Shown: piece by piece, positions 23,421-30,208 of the stretch
Position numbering within the stretch: position 1 is the stretch's first letter
Layout: every line of letters starts with the position of its first letter
DNA from: Candidatus Peribacteria bacterium
GTDB taxonomy: Bacteria; Patescibacteriota; Gracilibacteria; Peribacterales; Peribacteraceae
Reading direction: 5' to 3'
Assembly: GCA_020632295.1 (NCBI GenBank)
Contig: JACKFU010000002.1
Coordinates: 416,659-480,658 of the forward strand
DNA: 64,000 nt
Position numbers and translations under genes: made by a program
The notes under the pieces: generated by a model
What the model was told of the DNA's origin: nothing
The model's database searches: none
The model's input: only the letters and a program-made list of their open reading frames with translations

Positions 23421-24184
23421 TCGAGTTGAAGAACGTGTCAAAGTCCTACGGAAAGACAACAGTCTTACAAAATATTTCGTTTACGGTAAACCCTGGGGAG
23501 TTTGTGTGTATCACAGGACCGAGTGGTGCTGGCAAGTCGACATTACTACACCTTCTTACTGGAGCAGAAACAGTAACAAAAGGATCAATTGAGATTGATG
23601 GCGTTAATTTGAACATTGTTCCCCCAGGTGCACTGCAGATATTCCGTCAGCGACTCGGTATTGTGTTTCAGGATTATAAGCTGTTGAAGAATCGTACAAT
23701 TGCAGAGAACATCGCCTTCCCACTGGAAGTCTGTGGCGTGCCAGATAGCGACATTGCAAAACGTGTTCGAACCGTGCTCAAACTCGTTGAGCTGACGAAG
23801 CATGCAGACAGCTTACCAAGCGAAATATCTGGTGGGGAAAAGGCACGTGCAGCCGTTGGTCGCGCTGTCGTGCATGACCCGATGATTATTCTTGCCGATG
23901 AACCCACGGGAAACATCGACCCGAATCAGTCGAAAACAATTTTAAATCTCTTCAATGAAATTCACGCAAGTGGTACCACCATTATTCTGGCAACGCATGA
24001 TACTGCGCTTGTTGATGCACTGAATACACGTGTCATTGAACTGAGTGACGGAGCGATTGTTCGTGACAGTGTTGGGGGCTATAAAGGCAAAAAACCCAAG
24101 GCAGAGAAACATGACATCCTTGAGGAGGATGCAGATGAAGGAAACGATAAAAAAAAGAAAGTGAAAGTAACAGCAATATCTTAG
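23408..24184 (+). CDS. ftsE: FtsE-type ABC ATPase
   Basis: The 258-residue ABC protein has Walker A GPSGAGKST, Q-loop VFQDYKLL, signature ISGGEKARAAVGRA, Walker B MIILADEPTGNID and H-loop ILATHD. DEPTGNID and the order of conserved residues favour FtsE, which drives FtsX to activate cell-wall hydrolases at division. No permease gene follows; the next gene is on the other strand. The C-terminus is extended by a Lys/Glu/Asp-rich tail of about 40 residues, beyond the normal end near 225. A lipoprotein-export (LolD-like) ATPase is the alternative. Confidence 0.82.
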   Translation: MSSMIELKNVSKSYGKTTVLQNISFTVNPGEFVCITGPSGAGKSTLLHLLTGAETVTKGSIEIDGVNLNIVPPGALQIFRQRLGIVFQDYKLLKNRTIAENIAFPLEVCGVPDSDIAKRVRTVLKLVELTKHADSLPSEISGGEKARAAVGRAVVHDPMIILADEPTGNIDPNQSKTILNLFNEIHASGTTIILATHDTALVDALNTRVIELSDGAIVRDSVGGYKGKKPKAEKHDILEEDADEGNDKKKKVKVTAIS

Positions 24185-24259
24185 AGGAAGCTAAGGAAGC
24201 TGAGGAAGCTGAGGATCTTCAGGTTCCTTAGAATCTTTAGCTTCTTTAGCTTCTTTTTG
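24184..24259. repeat. Nine-base tandem repeats in a gene 3' end
   Basis: Imperfect tandem copies of ggaagctga and ctttagctt fill the 3' end of the membrane-protein gene. The same unit (agcttcctt) recurs in the metallophosphoesterase gene at 41455-41490, where it encodes LSFLSFLSF in another membrane segment. Confidence 0.6.
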
Positions 24260-24622
24260 TCGGATAGGGTACCACCGCACAAGCGCAGTAGAAACAACGA
24301 GGAAATACACCATCTCCGGAACAATGACCTTCCAGGGCATTTGTCCACGAGCAAGAACCACCACATCGATAATAAAGATCATAAAGTGCATCAGAAGCAG
24401 CATGATAATGATGGTGCCGTACTTTACGGGTCGAAAGAATGCGAGCAGTGCACCAAGTCCAAATACAGAAAGCAGTGCCCCTACTGTCATCGTCAGAAAC
24501 TGGTGCGCATTATCCAGCGCAGGGAGCAAATAAATATCCGCCAGAATCTCTGGCGTAAAGAAAAAAAGAAACGCTGCGTAGAAATTAGCTGCGGCGACGG
24601 TTGCGAGGATGAGGCGAATCAT
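24191..24622 (-). CDS. Four-helix membrane protein, unknown
   Basis: About 143 residues from MIRLILATVAAANFY. Four hydrophobic segments (about 3-24, 40-62, 70-92 and 100-120) are separated by short loops including FFRPVKYG. The cytoplasmic tail EAKEAKDSKEPEDPQLPQLP is encoded by nine-base tandem repeats (24184-24259). Its layout is like DUF4345-type or other small integral membrane proteins, without a clear match. It converges on ftsE with 6 bp between stops. Confidence 0.55.
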   Translation of the reverse strand: MIRLILATVAAANFYAAFLFFFTPEILADIYLLPALDNAHQFLTMTVGALLSVFGLGALLAFFRPVKYGTIIIMLLLMHFMIFIIDVVVLARGQMPWKVIVPEMVYFLVVSTALVRWYPIRQKEAKEAKDSKEPEDPQLPQLP

Positions 24623-24658
24623 ATCTACAGGGTACAGAGGGTGCAGAAGTGGGTAAAG

Positions 24659-24683
24659 GGTACAGATGAAAAACATCTGTACC
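24659..24683. promoter_or_regulatory. Perfect 10-bp hairpin upstream of purM
   Basis: GGTACAGATG and CATCTGTACC pair around a five-A loop in the 100-bp gap between the divergent membrane-protein and purM starts. Further copies of ctgtaccct flank it (24628-24712). It has no U-tract, so a terminator is unlikely; it may be an operator or a repeat-derived structure. Confidence 0.4.
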
Positions 24684-24723
24684 TTCTGTACCCTCTTACA
24701 CTTCTGTACCCTATACTAGAACT

Positions 24724-25764
24724 ATGACCACCTACCGCGATTCCGGCGTAGACATAGATGCTGGCAATACGGCCTCGAAAACTGCCTACGGCCATGCAAT
24801 GACGACATTCGCCTCTAGAAAGGGAATGATTGGCGCTCCGGTAACCGAAGAGGGAGGCTTTGCAGGTATGCTTGATATGGGGGATTTCTATCTTGTTCAG
24901 AATGACGATGGTACGGGCTCGAAGATGGAGATAGCGTGTGCACTGCAGCAATTTGATACCATTGGGCAGGATCTTCTCGCTATGGTGGTAGACGATGCCA
25001 TCTGTACAGGTGCTGAGGTCATTAGCGTGAGTAATACACTGGATGTTGCCTCTGTGGATCAAAAGATGATAGACGAACTGCTGGCAGGTCTCTCCAAAGC
25101 CTGTAGCGCGCAAAAGATTGTCCTACCTGGTGGTGAGATTGCAGAAGTGCCAGGAGCAGTAACTTCTCCTGTCTGGAATGCAACATCTGTTGGTATTGTT
25201 GCCAAAGACAAGGTGATTGATACATCAACTATCACCGAAGGTGACGTCGTCATTGCACTGAAGTCCGGTGTTGCCCGTAGTAACGGCTTTAGTTTGATTC
25301 GCAAAATTCTTCGGGATGAGTATGGCGACACGTGGCACACATCGGAACTTGCTCGTACTATGCTTACACCAAGTGTTATCTATCACGGTGCTCTCCTCAG
25401 TGTCCTTGGACGATACGGTGAAGATCGAAAGATAAACGTTAAGGGCATTGCTCACATTACTGGTGGTGGCATTGTCGAAAATTTCAAACGCACCCTGAAA
25501 AAATCTGGTTGTGGTGCGTCCCTCACAGATCTCTTTGCACCTCATGATGCTTTAAAAGAATTGATTACACTTGGGTCAGTACCAATCGACGAAGCGTACC
25601 GTACATGGAATATGGGTAATGGTATGCTTGTCATTGTTGATGAGAATGATGCAGACAATATTATGCACGCAATGGAAACACAGGGTATTACTGCACATGT
25701 TGCTGGCACCATTACAACATCACCTGATGTCCTTATAACCACCTATGACGGATCGCAGCTGTAA
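24724..25764 (+). CDS. purM: Phosphoribosylformylglycinamidine cyclo-ligase
   Basis: The 346-residue AIR synthetase has TYRDSGVDIDAGN at the N-terminus, DGTGSKMEIA for ATP binding, MVVDDAICTGAEV, a GGEIAEVPG turn, KSGVARSNGFSLIRK and ITGGGIVENF in the C-terminal half. It converts FGAM to AIR, the substrate of the class II PurE encoded at 17438. The normal bacterial NDI segment reads DDAI here. The final 20 bp overlap the next gene. Confidence 0.96.
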   Translation: MTTYRDSGVDIDAGNTASKTAYGHAMTTFASRKGMIGAPVTEEGGFAGMLDMGDFYLVQNDDGTGSKMEIACALQQFDTIGQDLLAMVVDDAICTGAEVISVSNTLDVASVDQKMIDELLAGLSKACSAQKIVLPGGEIAEVPGAVTSPVWNATSVGIVAKDKVIDTSTITEGDVVIALKSGVARSNGFSLIRKILRDEYGDTWHTSELARTMLTPSVIYHGALLSVLGRYGEDRKINVKGIAHITGGGIVENFKRTLKKSGCGASLTDLFAPHDALKELITLGSVPIDEAYRTWNMGNGMLVIVDENDADNIMHAMETQGITAHVAGTITTSPDVLITTYDGSQL

Positions 25765-26380
25765 TACAACATCTACTCCTAATGCACTGCGCGCTCCTCA
25801 ACGCCCCTCTTCCCTTCGCACACACCTTTTGCGTTTTGCCTATGCAACTGCATTACTATTCGCAAGTCATGACACACTGCGCTCACCGGAATTCTTACCA
25901 GACACTCAGCCTGTCTCTCCGCTCTCGGTAGAGCGCGATACTACAAGTCTCTGCATTTGCATTGATCATACTCGGTACGAAATCGTTGGGTGCATATTGA
26001 ATGGTAAACGGTATGCCATGAACACCGAAGTGCTACCAGGTACCACTGCGGTAGCGCTGATTGCCTCAATTGATATTTCTGATGCTGCCATTACACTCCA
26101 TTCTTCGAACGATATGGGTACTGTCACGTTTACCGATAGGAGTGACGATACACTACACAGTACATTTTCTTCGCTGGTGAGTGCACCTAACTGTAAGAAG
26201 AACGTATTTCTCTCAAGAGAAATGAACTATGCATCATCCCTCACGATGAAAGGTTCCACTGCACATTCTGCTGCATATTGGAGCGGAATAGATGTCCCTC
26301 CACTTGAAGGTACTGCATCATTTATCCTTAATAAAAAACCTCTTGCCAGCACTATTGCCATTGCTACAATAGACCCGTGA
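25745..26380 (+). CDS. Putative exported protein, unknown
   Basis: The 211-residue protein begins with a basic stretch and a hydrophobic segment (about 28-42, LLRFAYATALLFAS), which could be a signal or anchor. The rest is beta-rich and Ser/Thr-rich, with four Cys (CICIDH, VGCILNG, APNCKKN). No family is recognised. It overlaps the purM stop by 20 bp, so it may be co-translated or the true start may be later. Confidence 0.5.
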   Translation: MTDRSCNTTSTPNALRAPQRPSSLRTHLLRFAYATALLFASHDTLRSPEFLPDTQPVSPLSVERDTTSLCICIDHTRYEIVGCILNGKRYAMNTEVLPGTTAVALIASIDISDAAITLHSSNDMGTVTFTDRSDDTLHSTFSSLVSAPNCKKNVFLSREMNYASSLTMKGSTAHSAAYWSGIDVPPLEGTASFILNKKPLASTIAIATIDP

Positions 26381-26423
26381 TCCATTGCGCATCTATTACC
26401 GTCCTCATGTGCCGCTCCAATAA

Positions 26424-26571
26424 GGTGTTGGCCGGGCGACTATAGGTACAAGAACTGAAATGTAGATCCGCCCTCCCAACACCAAGAGAGGGTTCTTGTT
26501 TATTGACACCATCTGTTCCCACTACACAACAAGGTGGTCTGCGGACTAAAAAAAGTCCTTAGACCTCCCTG
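26424..26571 (+). ncRNA. Structured RNA leader (pseudoknot plus long hairpin)
   Basis: Three pairings are visible. First, 26424-26438 pairs with 26469-26483 (15 bp, two mismatches). Second, 26448-26455 (acaagaac), inside the first loop, pairs perfectly with 26492-26499 (gttcttgt), forming either a pseudoknot or a competing structure. Third, 26525-26545 pairs with 26551-26571 around a short A-loop (21 positions, four mismatches). The RNA would end about 20 bases before the strong ribosome site of the gene at 26613. It looks like a cis-regulatory leader or small RNA; no known riboswitch motif was recognised. Confidence 0.5.
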
Positions 26572-26612
26572 TTGGACCCCATCCACTAACCTAGCGAAAG
26601 GAGGTACCACCT

Positions 26613-26903
26613 ATGGTACACACTTACTACGACCGTTTCGATTCAATTTGCGGATATACGCGCAGGCGCAAGACCTATCCGCCGCAACCTGCCTCTATGC
26701 GACTGCAACGCTGGCTGCAAAGAGCATTCGTCAATTCCTCGTTTATGAGGGGTAACGGCAAATGCCGGACGAAGCTGAAGCTGAAGGCTGGCATTGCTCA
26801 CGCACTGCAACTGCCAAGTGCAGACGTTGTCATCGATGCTGAGGGAAACCTCTGGCACAGCTCTCGAGAGAAACCTATTGCCGTGTACGTTCACGGCTCA
26901 TAA
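26613..26903 (+). CDS. Small basic protein behind structured leader
   Basis: The 96-residue protein is Arg/Lys-rich at the N-terminus (YTRRRKTYPPQP, RLQRWLQRAF) and has a more ordered C-terminus (LQLPSADVVIDAEGNLWHSS). It is not recognised. The start is certain: aaaggaggt lies seven bases before the ATG, the best Shine-Dalgarno sequence in the window, which suggests high expression. A structured RNA lies upstream and an intrinsic terminator at 26941 downstream, so this is a monocistronic unit. Confidence 0.65.
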   Translation: MVHTYYDRFDSICGYTRRRKTYPPQPASMRLQRWLQRAFVNSSFMRGNGKCRTKLKLKAGIAHALQLPSADVVIDAEGNLWHSSREKPIAVYVHGS

Positions 26904-26940
26904 CCAAAACGGGGTCTAATAGGGAACAGGAATTCCACGA

Positions 26941-26974
26941 AAAAGACTTCATACGACGGTATGAGGTCTTTTTT
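26941..26974 (+). terminator. Intrinsic terminator
   Basis: GACTTCATAC and GTATGAGGTC pair around gacg (with G-U pairs), preceded by an A-run and followed by six T. It ends the transcript of the 26613 gene and could also work on the other strand. Confidence 0.85.
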
Positions 26975-27227
26975 ACAAAAAACTTGCATACAGAACAAAC
27001 CGTACTACAATCGGCTCAATGCATAAGAGAGTTCTCACTCTCGGCCTCCCAAACCTCCTCCTTACGGCGGAAGGGCGGCTGCGTGCATAAGAACTAGACC
27101 TTAAAAGACACGAGCCTCTCTTCCCAGCAAGGCACGCCTTTTGTGAAAGGCGCGCCAAGGCGAGGATTTTGCATCTCCGACCAAGAATAATTGTATACAT
27201 TTTTTATTCATTTCATTTATATCAGCC
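26975..27227. other. Intergenic region with small hairpin
   Basis: No gene is recognisable. At 27135-27152 cgccttt and aaaggcg pair around tgtg, and GC-rich patches (tacggcggaagggcgg) occur near 27065. I looked for SRP RNA, RNase P RNA, tmRNA and 6S motifs and did not find them. It probably holds the promoter of the 27228 gene. Confidence 0.4.
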
Positions 27228-27506
27228 ATGGACTCCACCATTAAAATCCCCGAAAGAATTCCTGATGACCTAGAAGGCCGATCCGACCAAAGTGCCTGGC
27301 ATACAGCGCGTACGCTTGCTGCTCTTTGCAACGGCTCATCGCCAACAGTGCAACGTATAAAATCAGTTGTAGGGGACACTGTCCCTTTCGAGTATTCATC
27401 ACACATAACGCGTTCACTTGTTCATATCGAACACAATTACTCAGATCCAGCAACGCGTGTATCAATTCGTCAATTGATTAACGATTTTGTGATGATTCCA
27501 GACTAG
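27228..27506 (+). CDS. Small protein upstream of sigma factor, unknown
   Basis: The 92-residue soluble protein has no recognised motif. It is neutral to acidic, with IPERIPDDLEGRSDQSAW at the N-terminus and VSIRQLINDFVMIPD at the end. It lies 59 bp before the sigma factor gene on the same strand. A regulatory link to the sigma factor is possible but unsupported. Confidence 0.45.
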   Translation: MDSTIKIPERIPDDLEGRSDQSAWHTARTLAALCNGSSPTVQRIKSVVGDTVPFEYSSHITRSLVHIEHNYSDPATRVSIRQLINDFVMIPD

Positions 27507-27565
27507 ACAGTCTGGCCTCATTAAGCTACCTTAAGCCCTTTTTTCTACTTCCGTATGCCTTCTAA

Positions 27566-28936
27566 ATGCAAAAATATCAACGTCAGACCGTAGGGGCCTA
27601 TTTAGATGAAATAGGACGCAATTCACTACTTTCTTCAGAAGAAGAAATTGCAATCGCAAAACGTATTGAAAACAAGAAGCGCATATTTCGTAATAAATTG
27701 CTTTCAAACCACTTCGCTGCAAAGAACGCAACTCAAATATTATTAGATGTACACACAAAAAGGAGGCGCCTGGATCGTACCCTAGAAGTCTCAGTGTCAA
27801 ATCGGAAACTGAAAAAAGCTATGAAAAAGCGTTTGCCAACTGTTCTCTCCACACTTACCAGTGACTTACTGCCACAAAATACAACCGATTTTATTACTGC
27901 AACACGTGCATCCGAATCGAATGAATTGAGGAAAGAAGCATGGTCACGCCTCAAAAAACGACATATTGAAGTAGCTCAACTCATAGAGACAATGCACCTG
28001 CGTATGCAGTTTCTTCTTCCTCTATTCTCGGAACTCCAACAGTTCAGCACTCAGCTTGATACACTGCAGATGCAAATACAGGAACGTACGCATGTACCAG
28101 AGGATGATACATTGCTAAACGAGAAGAGAGCGATTCAATGTCGCACACAGGAGACGCCAACAAGTTTACGACACCGTGTACAGGTATGTAACGATGTCTA
28201 TGGTGAATACTGTTCTGCCAAAAAAGAGCTTGTGAGAGGAAATTTGCGTTTAGTTGTTTCTATTGCCAAAATGTTTCTTGGAAGAGGACTGGATTTGAAT
28301 GACCTTATTCAAGCAGGAAATATTGGACTCATCAACGCAAGTGATAAATTCAACCACCAACGTGGTATTAAGTTTTCTACCTATGCAGCATATTGGATTC
28401 GCCAGTCAATTACTGGAGAAATTGGAAATCAGGCTCGAACTGTCCGTGTACCTTTGTATATGCAAACCATGCGCGTACAAGCATGGAAAACTATGAATAC
28501 CTTGCGTATGGAAAACGACCACGAACCTACACCTGAAGAGCTAGCAGAAGCCATGCAGATATCTGTAGACGTAGCAATGCAACTTATCGCAATGAATCAG
28601 ACCCCTTTATCACTGGATGTTTCATCGTATGGTATGGATCATGATCAGCGCCTTGTAGACATGTTACCGAAAGCGAAGGACACATACTCACAAACCATTG
28701 CCCAACAATCTCAGTTACATACTGAGATATACACGATGCTTAATCGTCTATCAAAGCGTGAGCAAACAGTTCTTACACTGCGTTTTGGTTTGCATGACAA
28801 TCGCAAATATACATTAAAAGAAGTTGCCTCTCTGCTGAACATTAGTCGTGAACGTGTCAGACAAATTGAAGAAGAAGCGATTAGAAGATTACAAAAACCT
28901 GAATATACCGAAATACTTTCGGAATTCCTTGAGTAG
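27566..28936 (+). CDS. rpoD: RpoD-type sigma factor
   Basis: The 456-residue sigma-70 protein has region 1.2 (VGAYLDEIGRNSLLSSEEE), a non-conserved region of about 150 residues, region 2 (RGNLRLVVSIAKMF, DLIQAGNIGLINASDKF, GIKFSTYAAYWIRQSI), region 3 (PTPEELAEAMQIS) and region 4 (LSKREQTVLTLRFGL, NISRERVRQIEEEAIRRL). It directs RNA polymerase to promoters. Region 1.1 is absent, as in many small genomes. GLINAS in place of the usual GLMKAV, and the long insert, set it apart from textbook RpoD. It is the only sigma factor in the window, so primary status is likely but not proven. Confidence 0.9.
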   Translation: MQKYQRQTVGAYLDEIGRNSLLSSEEEIAIAKRIENKKRIFRNKLLSNHFAAKNATQILLDVHTKRRRLDRTLEVSVSNRKLKKAMKKRLPTVLSTLTSDLLPQNTTDFITATRASESNELRKEAWSRLKKRHIEVAQLIETMHLRMQFLLPLFSELQQFSTQLDTLQMQIQERTHVPEDDTLLNEKRAIQCRTQETPTSLRHRVQVCNDVYGEYCSAKKELVRGNLRLVVSIAKMFLGRGLDLNDLIQAGNIGLINASDKFNHQRGIKFSTYAAYWIRQSITGEIGNQARTVRVPLYMQTMRVQAWKTMNTLRMENDHEPTPEELAEAMQISVDVAMQLIAMNQTPLSLDVSSYGMDHDQRLVDMLPKAKDTYSQTIAQQSQLHTEIYTMLNRLSKREQTVLTLRFGLHDNRKYTLKEVASLLNISRERVRQIEEEAIRRLQKPEYTEILSEFLE

Positions 28937-28940
28937 ATCA

Positions 28941-29660
28941 TCAACCTCCAAATACGTTTCCAAGCATTCCACTCCCCTGCGAGCGTTCACGCGTACGAAG
29001 GAACGGATTTAATTCTTCCGCAAACGTTCGCAGGTTCCTGGTCTGTAGCAGTATGGTTCCCGGTCCCGTAAAGACGGTTACGAGCCCCTCGCCCGTACTC
29101 ACCATGCTCCACAGACCTTTACCTGCCTGAGCAATCTCGTAGGTGAGTGAGGAGGGAAACGCCACTATGTGGCCGTTATCGACGATAAACCGCTCCCCTG
29201 CTTTTAGCTCTTTTTTGATAATGCCGCCAAAGCTCGACACAAACATGGCCCCTGTACCGCGTGCTTTAATCATGAAGATGCCTTCGCCAGACACGAATCC
29301 TTTAAAGCCCGTAAACTTGGCATCGGTCTCTATCCCCGCTTCACACGCAAGAAAGGAACCGCCCTGCACAATGTACTCTTCCCCTTTTAGATCCATCTGC
29401 TCTACGTCACCCGTTGCTCGTGGTGCGAGGTACACCTCTGTATCTCCTTTCGTCGCTGTAATCTTGGTGACAAAGAAGCTTTCGCTCGTCAGCACCGTTC
29501 GCTTCACCGCTTTCCAAAGACCTCCTTCCATCTTGCCTTCTATCGCTGCCGTTTCATCCATTGCCAGCATCGCACCGCTCTCGGTACGAATTTCTTCCCC
29601 TGCACTCATTAGACACTTGAGTGCTGCATAACTTGGCCGATGGAGAATATCAAACTGCAT
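28941..29660 (-). CDS. AIM24/TIGR00266-family protein
   Basis: The 239-residue protein starts at MQFDILHRPSY. It is a beta-barrel protein of the AIM24 family: AGEEIRTESGAMLAMD near the start, GGLWKAVKRTVLTSESFF, a Gly-rich FKGFVSGEGIFMIKARGTG (in part) and GERFIVDNGHIVAFP. The family is widespread, related to mitochondrial AIM24, and of unknown biochemical function. It converges on the sigma gene with a 4-bp gap. Confidence 0.85.
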   Translation of the reverse strand: MQFDILHRPSYAALKCLMSAGEEIRTESGAMLAMDETAAIEGKMEGGLWKAVKRTVLTSESFFVTKITATKGDTEVYLAPRATGDVEQMDLKGEEYIVQGGSFLACEAGIETDAKFTGFKGFVSGEGIFMIKARGTGAMFVSSFGGIIKKELKAGERFIVDNGHIVAFPSSLTYEIAQAGKGLWSMVSTGEGLVTVFTGPGTILLQTRNLRTFAEELNPFLRTRERSQGSGMLGNVFGG

Positions 29661-29723
29661 ATTACGTAGTAAGTGTATCATAATTGTTGACTCATATCCT
29701 CTGATTGGTAGGGTAAGAAGCAT

Positions 29724-29864
29724 ATGAATAATTCCCGCGAAGAAACACATGTATTTGATGAGTATGTTCTACGTGCAATAGAAGAACGAGATCGCCAAAA
29801 ACAGTATGTTATTGATACATCAGTTACACGTGAGCAAACTGCAGCAATCCTTGAGGAAGAGTGA
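29724..29864 (+). CDS. 46-residue acidic protein, unknown
   Basis: ATG 29724 to TGA 29862-29864 encodes a small charged protein (NNSREETHVFDEYVLRAIEE at the start, TREQTAAILEEE at the end) with strong helix propensity. It lies divergent from the AIM24 gene with 63 bp between. Its composition is like that of small antitoxins or adaptors, but no toxin partner is seen. Confidence 0.4.
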   Translation: MNNSREETHVFDEYVLRAIEERDRQKQYVIDTSVTREQTAAILEEE

Positions 29865-29902
29865 TAGGAAATTGGCTGGGGCTGGTGGATGATTTACGAA
29901 AC

Positions 29903-30067
29903 TTACTCTCTGTCGAAATCAGTTGGTCTGCTATTCACCCATTCGCGAACATCATCATCAGGATCAACAACATATCTGTTAGCTAGTTCATTTGCTGTTG
30001 GTTGCCTTTCTGCTTCATCAATTCTATGCAAATCATCTGCATCAAATGGAGGTTGTACGGTTTTCAT
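29903..30067 (-). CDS. 54-residue acidic protein, unknown
   Basis: ATG 30067 to TAA 29903 encodes a small Asp-rich protein (PPFDADDLHRIDEAER, VVDPDDDVREWVNSRP). Codon use and composition look coding. It converges on the 29724 frame and lies 36 bp downstream of the tRNA-Gln gene on the same strand. Function unknown. Confidence 0.45.
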   Translation of the reverse strand: MKTVQPPFDADDLHRIDEAERQPTANELANRYVVDPDDDVREWVNSRPTDFDRE

Positions 30068-30102
30068 AATTATAATTTTACATTTGGATTACTTTCTGTC
30101 AA

Positions 30103-30177
30103 TGGCTGGGGCGGAGGGATTCGAACCCCCGAATGACGGAACCAGAACCCGTTGCCTTACCACTTGGCGACGCCCCA
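30103..30177 (-). tRNA. tRNA-Gln (anticodon CUG)
   Basis: The reverse strand reads TGGGGCG in the 5' acceptor arm and CGCCCCA at the 3' end, followed by encoded CCA. The anticodon stem ACGGG/TCCGT encloses loop TTCTGGT with anticodon CTG. The T-loop GGTTCGAATCC is intact. It reads CAG codons. Confidence 0.93.
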
Positions 30178-30208
30178 TGAACCATAGGTAGAGTACGGAA
30201 ATTTTTGC

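Noticed and set aside
24659..24683. Intrinsic terminator
   Set aside because: A perfect stem exists but no T-run follows on either strand, and it lies between divergent starts where no transcript should end.
26975..27227. Candidate SRP RNA, RNase P RNA or tmRNA
   Set aside because: GC-rich hairpins drew attention, but none of the conserved sequence motifs of these RNAs could be found.
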